Below, one piece after another: positions 33,655 through 45,000 of a stretch of 64,000 nt of DNA. Source of the DNA: Trogon surrucura. Its lineage: Eukaryota; Chordata; Aves; Trogoniformes; Trogonidae. The notes under the pieces were generated by a model that had not been told where the DNA came from, ran no database searches, and worked only from the letters and a program-made list of their open reading frames with translations. The stretch covers positions 6,909,501 through 6,973,500 of the forward strand of contig CM036629.1 in the NCBI GenBank assembly GCA_020746105.1. Reading direction: 5' to 3'. A program made the position numbers and the translations under genes. Position 1 is the stretch's first letter. Every line of letters begins with the position of its first letter.

Positions 33655-36600
33655 ATGGCCCTGCGGAGGGTGCTGGGGCTGGGGGGAGCCCTGGGGCGAC
33701 GGAGCTGCTGCTCCAAGGTGGGACTGGGTGGGGGGACGGGGGGCACCGGGGGCCGAGGGTCTCGGCTCTGGTTTGGGAGTGCTGGGTCCTCCCGCCCCGA
33801 GCCTGAGCCTGACGGGGGGACCCTTGATCCCCGCCAGCCCCCTCTGCCCCCCGACCTGGTGGAGGCCCTGAGGGCCGTGGTGGGGGTCCCCAACGTCTCC
33901 ACGGCCACGGCGGTGCGGCAGCAGCACGGCCACGATGAGTCCATGCACCCGTGGGTGCCGGGGGGGGACCCGGGTGGGGAAGGGCCTGGGGAGGGGAAGG
34001 GCAACGAGACTGGGGAAGGGTCAGAGGAGGGGAAGGGCAACGAGACAGGGTAAGGGTCTGTGGAGGGGAAGGGCCTGGGGAGGGGAAGGGCAACGAGACT
34101 GGGGAAGGGTCTGGGGAGGGGAAGGGTCTGGGGAGGGGAAGGGCCTGGGGAGGGGAAGGGCAACGAGACAGGGGAAATGTCTGGCGAGGGGTGGAGCCAA
34201 GGTTAGGGGAAGGGCAATGGGGCGGGTCCATGGGGTGGGGAAGGGTCTCAGGAGGGGCAGGGGTCAGGGAGAGGAAGCCTCTGGGAGGGGAAGGATTCCA
34301 GGCTGGGGGAAGAGCCCTGGGGATGGAAAGGGTCTGGGAAAGGGAATATCCTGGGACAGGTGAGGAGGCTGAGGAGGGGAAGGTGCTGGGGAAGGGCAGG
34401 TGCTGGGGAGGCGCAGGGTTTTGGGGAGGTCGGTGGGGCAGCGGTGCCCTCCTGTCCCCTAGCTGTGCCCCACCGGACGCCGTGGTGTGGCCCCAGGACG
34501 TGGAGCAGGTGCAGGAGCTGGCTGCTCTCTGCTCCCGCGCCCGCGTGCCTATGGTGCCCTTTGGCACCGGCACCGGCCTCGAGGGCGGCGTCAACGCCGT
34601 GCAGGTACTGGCTCCCCCGGCACCCTCCCAGCAGCCCCCACCCCTGCCCAGGGGTCTCGGTACACAGCTGGTGTCCCCCCTGCCAGGGCGGTGTCTGCTT
34701 TGACCTGAGCCGCATGGACGCCATCACGGAGCTGCGCCTTGAGGACTTCTCGGTAGCGGTGGAGCCCGGTGTCACCCGCAAGGCCCTCAACAGCCACCTG
34801 CGCGGCACCGGGCTCTGGTTCCCCGTTGGTACCGTGGGCACCGGGGAGCAACTGGGGGGGTGGGGGGGAACGTGGGGCTGGGGGGAGTGGTACTGGGGGT
34901 GTGGGGGATATCTGTGGGGCTGGGGGTGGGATACTGGGGTGCACGTGGGTGTGCCGTGGTCCCAGGGGTGATGGAGGCCGTCACTGAGGGGCTGTGGTGG
35001 GAGCGGGTGCTGGGGTTCCCATAGTCCCTGAGGTGCTGGGGTCTTCGTGGGACGGGGGATGCTGCTGTCTCAGGGGTGCTGTGGAGCCCGTGGGACTGGG
35101 GTGTTTTGAAGGATGCTGGGGGTCCCAGATGAGGTGCTGTGGTCCCAGGCGTGTCCATGGCAGGGTGGGCACCTTGGTCCCTGGGGTGCTGGCGTCCCCA
35201 TAGTCCCCAGGAGGCTGCAGTCCCCATGGTCCCATCACCACAGAGATGCCATCCAGGCACAGCTTGGGGTCCTGTGGGCACATCTTACATCCCCATCCCC
35301 ACTCCAGCCACCCCTCCTGTCCCATCCCTGTCCCCATCCCCTGCTTGCAGACCCCGGGGCGGACGCCTCGCTGTGTGGCATGGCGGCCACGGGCGCCTCG
35401 GGCACCAACGCGGTGCGTTATGGCACCATGCGGCACAACGTGCTCAACCTGCGCGTGGTGCTGCCGGACGGGCGCCTGCTCCACACCGCCGGCCCCGGGC
35501 GCCAGCCCAGGTGGGCGACGGGGAGATGGGACAGGGGATGGGACGTGGGGACTCCAGATGGGCATCTACTCACTGGCTCCATGCAGGAAGAGGGCAGCCG
35601 GCTATGACTTGACGTCGCTCTTCGTGGGCTCCGAGGGCACCCTGGGCTTCCTGACTCAAGCCACACTGCGCCTGCACCCCCTGCCCGAGGCCACCGTCGC
35701 TGCCGCCGTCGCCTTCCCCAGCGTGCGGGCGGCCGTGTCCTGCACCGTCCAGGTGCTCCAGGCCGCCGTGCCCGTGGCACGCATCGGTGGGTGCTGGGGG
35801 ACAGGATGGGACGGGGGGCACAGGGCCATGGTGGTGGGGCTCAGCATCGTCTCCTCCTGCCCAGAGTTCCTGGATGAGGTGATGGCAGGTGCCTGTGGCC
35901 GCTACAGTGGGGTGGAGCTGCCAGCAGCAGCCACACTCCTCCTGGAGCTCCACGGCTCCCAGCACGGGCTGACTGAGCAGCAGCGGCAGGCGGGTAGGAG
36001 CAGTGCCGACACGGGCTGACCGGGGCTGGGACGGTTTGCCTGGGGCTGGGGGTCCTTGGTGGGCACCAAGGGACAAGGAGTGGGTGGCCAGGGGCACCTG
36101 GGGTGTCCTGCAGTGAAGGAGAGAGGTCCAAGAATGGGATCTGGAGAACCTGGAGGGTCACCAGGGTGAGGGATGGGTGCCCAGGGCTGGGGACTGGGGT
36201 ACCAGGGTGTCACCAGGGCAAGGGATGTCTATGGACAGGCGGACCAGGGGCGTCCTGGGGTGAGGGATGGTGCTGTGGGACCGTGGTGTTGCTCTGGAGT
36301 GTGTGGTGGGTACCCAGGGACACCAGGTATGTCCTGAGATGAAACTTGGGTGCCCAGGGCCATTGACCGAGGAACCTCGGTGTCACCAGGGTGAGGGACA
36401 GGTGCGCAGAGCTGGGGGATGGAGGACTGAGGGTCCAGGAGGTCTAAGGGATGGGCCCAGGGCCAGGGGGAGCAGGGATGGATGCCCAGGATGAAGGAAC
36501 AAGAGGTGGGTGACCAGGGTGCCTGGACTGAGGGTCTGCTGGAGTGCCCATGGTGATGGACAGGTGCCCAGGGGTGTCCTGGGGTGCAGGATGGGTGCCC

Positions 36601-37440
36601 AGGGTGGGGACTGGGGCTCTTGGGGTGAGGCCCAGGTGCTCGGGGGTGCCGTGGGTCCCGTCCCACCCCGTCCCAGGGCTCCCGTCCATCGGCAGAGGAG
36701 ATCGTGGGGCTAAACGGCGGCTCCAGCTTGGCCTGGGCAGAGGAGCCGGAGGAGCGTGGGCGGCTCTGGGCCATGCGCCATAACGCCTGGTACGCTGCCC
36801 TGGCCCTGCGTCCCGGCTGCCAGGTGAGTGACGGGCACAGGGATGGGGACACCGGGTCGGTGGGACCTCAGGTGCCACGGCTCTGCCCTGCCCACCCCAG
36901 GGCTACTCCACGGACGTCTGCGTGCCCATCTCCCGCTTGCCCGACGTGGTTGTGGAGACCCAGCAGGACCTGCGGGAATCCGGCATCACCGGTCAGCAGG
37001 GCTGCGGGGTGGGATCGGTTGGGGGGGGGCCTCTGTCCTCCCCGCCACCCCCCTGACCCACAGCCCCCCAGGCCCCATGGTGGGACACGTTGGAGACGGC
37101 AACTTCCACTGCCTCCTCATCTTCGACACCCAGGACCCGGCTGAGGCTCAGCGCGTCCACGCCTTCACCCAGCGCCTGGGCAGGTGGGGATGCACTGGAG
37201 GGGGGGAAGGACAAATGGGGACAAGGGGGGTAGGTGGCACCGTGCCACCCCCTGAACCGTCCCTGTCCTGCAGGCGGGCGCTGGCAGCGGGAGGCACCTG
37301 CACTGGGGAGCACGGCGTGGGGCTGGGCAAGCGGGCGCTGCTGCGGGAGGAGCTGGGCCAGGAGGGGCTGGACACCCTGCGCAGCATCAAGACCGCCCTG
37401 GACCCCCCACAACCTCATGAACCCTGGCAAAGTGGTCTGA
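33655..37440 (+). CDS. LDHD: LDHD, mitochondrial D-lactate dehydrogenase
   Basis: Eleven exons: 33655-33717, 33838-33950, 34463-34604, 34687-34828, 35351-35510, 35587-35786, 35865-35993, 36696-36823, 36901-36991, 37072-37183, 37274-37440. All have GT/AG junctions in consistent phase, for about 481 aa (human 484 or 507). The Arg-rich N-terminus suits a mitochondrial presequence. The FAD-binding (PCMH) domain spans roughly 60-240, with [38 protein letters not shown] and [10 protein letters not shown]. The C-terminal half holds the substrate/metal motifs [10 protein letters not shown] and [12 protein letters not shown]. It oxidises D-lactate and other D-2-hydroxyacids to 2-oxoacids, passing electrons toward cytochrome c. 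As written, the last exon carries a run of six C (37403-37408) that moves the expected ending (…MNPGKVV, stop 37438-37440) out of frame. Five C would fit the family, so this is probably a sequence error. Confidence 0.95.
33955..34180. repeat. G-rich minisatellite in LDHD intron 2
   Basis: Imperfect tandem units of ggggaagggcaacgagact and ggggaagggtctggggagg in the first part of intron 2. The left-arm copy has a shorter version at about 25955-26080. Length variation and low complexity make this a likely deletion breakpoint for the left copy. Confidence 0.8.
35994..36695 (+). other. LDHD: LDHD intron 7, degenerate repetitive
   Basis: About 700 bp composed largely of degenerate copies of a gccagggtgagggatgggtg-like unit. 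No exon is seen. The left-arm remnant at 25605-25860 resembles this intron at reduced identity. Confidence 0.6.
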
Positions 37441-37505
37441 GGGGGCCACCAGGTCAGCGGAGCCCCCCACCAAGGCACTGTCCGTTTCACCAAGAAAGCC
37501 AGTGG

Positions 37506-37511
37506 AATAAA
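37506..37511 (+). terminator. LDHD: LDHD polyadenylation signal
   Basis: AATAAA about 65 bp after the expected LDHD stop. It lies only 15 bp from the opposing ZNRF1 signal. Confidence 0.75.
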
Positions 37512-39009
37512 ATAACAGTGAATATTTTATTGAACATTGTTTTAATACCATATCAAAACACCTTGACTAATGAAGGAAGCTCCCCCCAAGCTCTGAACTC
37601 TTTTTTTTTTTCCCCCGTTTTTGTTTTTGTAATTTTTTTTTTTAATATATAAATACAGAAAGGTTTCCCGCAGGGGCACGGCCACCGGCAGGGGAGGTCT
37701 CACCAACGAAAAACGCACCCGCCGCGCCTGGAGGGGACGGGGATGGGCTGGGGAAGGGGGGGGCGGTCACTGCCATGAAACGATTCTGTCTTGGCACCTC
37801 CGGCAAAGCCACCCCCATGGCCGGGGGGCTGGGGGGGCCAGCAGGGGCCTTCCCCGAACCCTCCTCGAAAAGGTTGGACTCAAAGGCGATGGGAAGAAAG
37901 AAAGAAAGAAAGAAGGAAGGGGGTTTTGGCAAGAGGAGGCCGGCGGTGGGGTGGCGGCGGGGATGCTGCGGCTCTCCAGTCTCTGAGTGGTTATAGCTGA
38001 GTTAAAGAGTGACCAGTCTGTAAACATCACCAGGGCAGGGAAGCTCAAATCGAAGAACACGCCAGTCAACACGAAGCTTCGGTTGTGGTTTGTTGTGGTT
38101 TTTTTTTGTCAGTTTTCTCTTTTTTCTTTATTTTTTCCTTTTTTTTCTTTTTTTTTCCCTCGTTGTAAACACTTGAAAGACGGATTTCCCACCCCCACCG
38201 GCAGCTCGGCAAGGGTGGGGAGCAATGGCCCCGCTCCTGGCGTGGGGCAGAGTCCCCGTCTCACACTGCCAGAGCTGGGGTGGAGATCTCCAAAAGGGAG
38301 ACGCGAGAGAGGAGAAAAATCCCATTTTAGTCAGTGCAAAAAAACCCAGCAGAGCCCCCGGGTGAGTCCGGATGGGAGAGGTTGGCGGGGTTGCCGGTGA
38401 GAAATGCCGCGTGCTCCGTTTGGCCGGCTGTCCCCCCGGCAGCTTTCCCCTTCGGTTTGGGGAGAAAAGCCAAACATCATGGCAGGGTTTTGGCCGAGGG
38501 CATCCCTGGGGTCTCCTTGGTGGGCAGAGCTCTCCTGGTGACCAGCGGCTGTGGAGGGGAGAGCGGGTTGTTCGGCTTTTCTCACACTGTCTTCTCCTGG
38601 ATGTTTGTTGTTGTTTTTTTTTTTTAAATTAAAAAAAAAAACAAACCAAAAAAACCAACAAAACAAATAAAAATAATACAATAAAATAAAATTTTAAAAA
38701 AAGAAAATTCGCCGTTGTCCCGAGTGGATTCAAGTTTCTGGGTTTTTATTTTTTCTCTTCTCGAGGAATTTAAAGTCAGCCCAAAACTCCAGGCGAGGCG
38801 GGGGGGTCGGGGAGAGGAGGTACAGCAGGTATAGCAAGGTGCCCTGTGAAGGCAGAGAGAAACGATCCCAGGTGAGGAGCAGGAGCTACAGCCACATCCT
38901 CCCACCCCACCCTCCAGGCCCAGGATTTAAACCCAGCAGGAGAAAATCCCATTGGAATGGTTTGCTGCAGGCTCACCTTAGAGAGAAGTCAGCAAGCACG
39001 CCCGGCAGG
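37510..39009 (-). other. ZNRF1: ZNRF1 3' UTR with a short intron
   Basis: Non-coding sequence after the ZNRF1 stop. On the minus strand a donor (AAG|GTGAGC, 38976/38977) and an acceptor (CTTCACAG|GG, 38844/38843) define a 133-bp intron at 38844-38976. The UTR would then be 38977-39009 plus 37510-38843, in line with a separate final 3' UTR exon in human ZNRF1. The UTR has several long A/T homopolymer stretches (37600-37650, 38100-38160, 38610-38705). Confidence 0.65.
37526..37531 (-). terminator. ZNRF1: ZNRF1 polyadenylation signal
   Basis: TTTATT on the plus strand, i.e. AATAAA on the minus, at the far end of the ZNRF1 3' UTR. With the LDHD signal at 37506-37511 it makes the two transcripts overlap or abut tail to tail. 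Confidence 0.65.
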
Positions 39010-42000
39010 TCAATCAGAAGGATGCTCCGGGCAAGATCTGTTCACTTCAAACCATGAGTCTATACAGCTGCGGGGAGAAAAGCGCGTCACCATGTGTCCA
39101 TCCAGCCTTGGGATGTCCCCATCTGTCCCCAGGCCACCCGCCCGCCGTACCTTTTGTGATAAATGCAGAGGCAGGGCAGTCTGGCTATCGTGTCCCCCTG
39201 CACCAGCTCCTCCAGGCAGATCACGCACTCGCCGGCGTCCTTGGTCAGCACGTCATCTGGGAAAGGAGGCGAAAGTGACGGTGAGATTGGGGTCCGCCGT
39301 CGCGGTCCCCTTCTTGAGGTGGCAGGGAGCCCATGGGCACCAACGCGGAGGCAGGCAGGATGGGGCAGCAAACGTTGGCGGGAGGCTCAGGTGGAGGCTT
39401 GAGTAGGGGGGTGAGGGGGCTGGGGTGGCCATACCAAATGTCCCCCCCACCCCTGGCTTCCAAAGAAGCACCACTGAGGAGAGGGTGAGCATGACGAGTG
39501 GTTGGGGAAGAGGAAGGGAGATGCAGGACCCAGCGAGAAGGGGAGGAAGGCAACGACCCGTCAGAGGGGCAGCCCAGGAGGACACGTGTCCCCTGTCCCC
39601 AGGCAGGACACCTGGCCAGGTTGGCTGCCTCCCACAGCACACCGCAGCAAGCGACACCGGGAGGGGTCCGTTACAAAGGGTCCCAAAGGCAAAAGCAGTG
39701 AGGTTGAGCTGTGCTGGGGGAGCAGGGCAAGGACTGGGAGCTGCTGGAGCACAGCCCTCTTGGCAAGCCCAGCTGAGATGCTCACAGCAAGCTGTGTCCA
39801 GCCTGGCCGGACACCGTGTCCCCTGTGCAGCCTGGCCGCTGGCCCTTACCGTTGTAGGAGAGGCGAGGTTTGCTCAAACACATGATAAAGTGCATTTCCA
39901 TCTCATCAGAAGCCACAGATTTGGAGCAAATGGGGCACTTGAAACCTGGAAGTAGAGCGGAGAGATGAGCCTTTGAGAAGAGCCCATCCCGAATCCCGGT
40001 GAGTCCCAACACGGCAGCTCCGTACCTGCCGCCTCCATGGTGGCACGCACCCCACGCAGCACCCGCCGGCCACCCGCTCATCCTGCGCCGGTCACCGGCA
40101 CGGGGGTGGACGGCCACTCAACACAGGGACAGCCACCCGAGCCGGCGCGCCGGTCGTCCCTGTGCCCGCTGCGCAGAGGGCACAGAGAGTGTGCCAAGGC
40201 AGCGCACACGTGGCCACCAGCTGCTGCCGGACCTTAAAGGGCGAGGAGCAGCCTGGGGCACGCAGCAGCCCGGGGCTGGCAAGTGCGGGGGCACGTTCAC
40301 ATTCCCACGTTGGGACGGTGCTATCCTCACTGCCATAGCTCAGCACCATGCAGCTAGTGGAACTGCAGGGATGGAGGTTATTCTGTAGGGCCGCAGCGAA
40401 GGACTGGCGGGTCAGAGCCAAGTGCCCAAATTGCTGCTTTCTCCACTTTTTTGCAGGACTGAGGACGGCACTCGTCCCTCCGATGCCAGTCGGCAGGCAC
40501 AAGGCCAGGAGGACCCCACAGTCGGACATCCCAGCTTGACCTTGGCTTTGCATTGTCCCCTGCCTGGTGATTCAGACAAAGCTGGCCGCGATGTCCAGAT
40601 CTGCTCTGGTGTCCTTGCTTGGAGGGGGTCTGGCTGGTGCCAGCACATCACACCGGTGCCACCACATCACACCGGTGCCACCACATCACATCGGTGCCAC
40701 CACCTGCACGAGCCGTGCAGACCACCATGGCGTCATCCCCAGCGCCGCTGAGTGAGGTTGCCCCAAATTCAGGTTTCTAAAGCCCCAAACTTCCAGGGAT
40801 CAAATCCTGCAGGTCACTAACCCCAGGGCTCCCTGCCCTCCCTCCGCAGCCAGCTCGAGGCCGAGACGTTTGTCCCTGCCCCAGCTGACGCAGCCGAATG
40901 CACATGTGCCACCACGGCCATGGCTTTGCACCAGAATATCGAGCAATTCCCTGCCTGCAGAGAGGGAGAGGGTAATTTAAGGACCTGTCTTCTAAAAGCA
41001 GATCAGGTTTGACTGCAGTGCTGCTTAAGAGCTTTCTTCATATATATGCAAAGGCTGCTCAGGAAAGAAGAGGAAAAGAACGTACACAAATTATCTGAGG
41101 ATGAATCAGGTTCTTGTTTGCCACCACGTGAATGTGGTCAGGGTATTTTTTTGCTTCTTGGAAGGGAGAAAGTGCGGGCGGCTTTAACGGGAGACAGCTC
41201 AGACCTCTGCCGTGCAAACATCCAGGATAACTGCTCCGCACCCCAGCACCCTCTCATTAACACCAGGGAATAATACAGATGACTTCCCAGCTCTCCAGAC
41301 GAAAGCCTGGGAGAGGGATGCCGACTCCTGCCCCTCTGGAGAGCGGTTATTTCCCAGGAGGCCACACAGCAAGGATGAGCATCACGGATGGCGGGGTCTC
41401 CACCGCGAACCCTTCCCTGTTTACGCCAAGCCTCGGCCAAAAGGGCAGCACCAGCAGACAGCCTCGAGGGCAGCGGCACCAATCTGCCTCCTCCTCTCCA
41501 ACCTAATTTTACTCCTGACCGATTTATACCTTGTGGCAGCGGTGCCCATTAGCTGAAATAGTCTTTTTTTTTTTTTTTTTTCCCTCTCTTCCCAAGTGTT
41601 TACCCGCCTGATGTATTTATAGAGCGGGCTCAGATAGCTTCCCAGCCTGCCTTCTGCAAGACCCAACTTGCCTCCTCTTGTGAGACGCCTTCCCTGTCCC
41701 TCGGCTCCCCTGACAGCGTGTCTGCCCCTGTCCCCACCTGAACCGATCTGGCTCGAACGTGGCCGGTCTGCCAGCACCACAGGTGCCGGTATCTACCGGG
41801 GAAGCTCCGGGCACCCATTTCCAGTAGCAAGCCCCCGGCACAGGGCGGCTGCGACACGCTCCCTTGGAACAAGGCGTTTGGGCTGTGAACTCGGTGTCGG
41901 AGCAAGGCGTTCGCAGACGTTAGGTGCCGTCCCCCCCGCACGCCGCACGGGAAGACCTTGTTTCCTCCCGTTCTCCCTTTTTCTGTGCCGATGTGTTATT

Positions 42001-45000
42001 TTAAACAGCTGTCCCAGATCTGCTGGCTCCGGCAGCACCCTAAGGGATCTTATGAGACATGCAAAGGCCCCTGATGAGACCTGTGACCTGTGGCTGCCAC
42101 AGGAGCCAAGGAAGGAGCAGGGCCCTTTGCAGGCTCTGGGGAGGGGGCTGTTGCTGTATCTCTTTGATAGCTGGTTTAGCTTTAGCACAGTTATAAATAA
42201 CCCGTCACGCTCCTCAGTGCTCCTTGGGCAGCTGGCTGGGAGACGGGGACTTCCAGCGCCACCACCGCCCCGTGGCAAGGACAGGGGGACATCACTGGGA
42301 CGGAGAGGTCCGGGGCTCAAATCCTGGCTTGCTTCGGCTGTGGACGTTGGCTGCCGCGTGGGTCCGGAGGCTGAGCCAAGCGCGGAGGCACATGGGCTTT
42401 CCTGGCTCTGCGTTTTGCAAAATGCGGGAGGCGGGTGGGCGGGTGGGATAAAAATAAAATTAAATGCAATGATGAAAATGCAATTGCATAAATTCCCAGG
42501 TCTGAGCGGGAGTGAGGAGCCAGCATGGAAAGGCCCCTGGGGCAGGGCCCGCCCTGCACCCCAGCTGTCGGCACAAATACTTGGCATGGCAAGAGCAACT
42601 GTCGGCCTCCAGCTCCGTGGCAGGGACAGGGAAAGGGAAGGTAGAGAGAAGGGGGTCAGGCTCCTTCACCCCGTCTCTGGGTGACTTTTGGGGGAAGGTG
42701 GCGGATGGAAAAGCACTGAGGTCAGGGGAAAGTCGGCGCCCAACAGCACAAGGCGCTGCGCCCAGCACCTCAGGGCATCCCTCTGGGGTTCCGGCAGGTG
42801 TTGGGACCCAGAGCTGGTCCCTCAGATGAAAGGGCTGCTCCTCATGCAGCTGGCCCCCTCCAGGCCATGGTATTTTCCACGCTCCCCGAAATCCCCGTTA
42901 ATTTATCCTGCCTAAGCTGCCAGCCTGAGCGAAGCAGGAGATTACATTTTGACAGCTGCTCATGGAAAATTCAGCTCCCTCCCTCTGCCTCGAACCCTTT
43001 CCGCCCTCCTCCCACATACCTAAAAAAAAAAATAAAAAAGAGAGAGGAAGGGCCCACCTATTCCTCCTCGCCTGGGCCTCCCACACCCCCAAGAAAGCTC
43101 AGGGGATGCTCCAGAAAAAGGCAATGGACCTTTCCTCCCTCCCTCCCAGGGGAGCTGGTGACGCTCCTGCCCGTGGCACATGAAAACCACTGGCGGCAGG
43201 CGGGGATATGCAGGCAGGCACCAGATCTTGCCGGGAGCAAGCGCGGAGGAGGAGGATGTCACGGGAAGCAGGCAAAGGAAGGTTCACATCCAGACCTGGA
43301 GTCTCTCATCCTGCAGGAGACTTTGAGAAAGCCAAGGGCTTTCCAGGGCTGTGAGACACACGTTGGTGGGTGATCTCATCTCTCCGATGGCTTGGTCTAG
43401 AAACCGGGAGTAAGCAGCGCTGGTGCTCTCTAGGGGCTACTGCCCTCTGAGTATTTTTAGGAAGGTTATGTGGTTAATTTTAGCTAGCCGGGTAAAGCAG
43501 AACTGTGAACCTCTGAAAACCTTCACGAGGTCCTCTGCAAGCTGAAAAAGCCCCGTGCTTAACCCTCACGGTGCTAAAACCACCACTAGACAAGGCTGTC
43601 GGGGCAGCTTTGGTGGTGGCAGGAGGGTCAAGACACATTTCCAACCCGTTCCACAGCCTCAAACGCAGCTGTGGCTGTACCCATTAGGAATTGCTATCCT
43701 AGTGGGATAGGGAATTCCCACTGGTTGTGTCTACAAGAGATGTCCACAGCAACCTGTTCGGCTTCGGGAAGCCACCAAGCACCACAGTGGGGTCAGCCGC
43801 ACCACGTCCTGTGAATGGAAGTGGCTGCTCCCCTCGGGGACAGCCAAGTTGGCACCCGTGGGAGCTGCAACCTCATCCCTGACCGTAGAGAAAGACAGGT
43901 GCCACGTCTGCATTCACTCACCAAACCCTCCGCTAGCTCGGTGTGCCTCCAGACAGATCACTTACAGGAGACATGGCATCGCCCCAGTGGTGGGAGACCC
44001 CAGCCACAGCACCTCCAGTGATGGGAGGAGGATGCTGGTGGGGATGATGTGCCCTGAAGGCGGAGGGAAGCAGCAGCCCAGGTGCAAGCGAGCGGGTGCA
44101 GCCCCAGCAACCCACCCCATACGGAGCAGCGTTCACCGAAGAGATCCATGGCCGCCCCGGACCCCGCTATCGCAGCTGGATAAACCAGGAGCCCTGTGTG
44201 TGGGAGCAGCTACACAAACTCCAGCCAGCCCTGGTGCTCAGCCACCCCACAGGACATCCCGAGCACCAGGGAGCTCAGACGGAAGCCCCACGCTGCCTGA
44301 CGTCTATGGGAAACCTGGAAACTTTGGCTGCACAGCCCATCTTTGTGCCTCCAGAGAACACACTGGGCTCCTGGCCAAGGGAGCTGGCTTACGCCAGGTG
44401 AGGATGCGTCCAAGCATGAGATAAAGGCAGGGAATGTTTGGTCCAAGCACGCAGCTCAGGCGGAATCCTCCTTGCCAGGCAAACCCTGAGCATCACACCT
44501 CCTGCCACGACTTCCCCAACATCGCCAGCTGAACCGGCACCAGGTGGAAGCTGAAAGAGAGGGACCATCTTGAAAAAAAAAACATCGACACGCTAGTGAC
44601 TGAAGAGAAGGGATAGACTGAAAGACCATGGGCCTACTTGGTCAATCTCAAGCAGAAGCAGGTGGGCTTGAGTGAGGCAAAGGGACTCCAAGTCCTCACC
44701 TTCCCTTATCCCTTGTTGGCCCCAGTGCCCCCAGGAGGGAAGGGATCATGGAGGAGTTGTGCTCCTTGCCACCCAAGTGAAGGAAACCTGCAGAGCCAAG
44801 ATATCCAGACCTGACATCTCCTGGAAAATAAATTCTCTAATGGCTTACAGCAGCCTCATCTTTTCAAAAGTGATGGTCGCAAGCCAGCACATTGGAGATG
44901 GCACATAGGGTGCACAGAGCACATCTCCAGCACCGGGGTGCCACAGGGACCTGCTGGCTGAGGATCTCCATGTCTGAGAGCATCACCCACCACGGAGGTG

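Larger units (their letters stand above)
30387..34150 (+). repeat. Right arm of large inverted duplication
   Basis: Mirror copy of the left arm: chymotrypsinogen gene, 39-bp minisatellite, then the LDHD promoter, exons 1-2 and the start of intron 2. Close identity fades in the G-rich intron-2 repeat. Beyond it, left-arm matches reappear only for LDHD exon 7/intron 7 (about 35930-36660). In chymotrypsinogen intron 4 this arm has roughly 40 bp near 31630-31670 that the left arm lacks. Confidence 0.9.
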
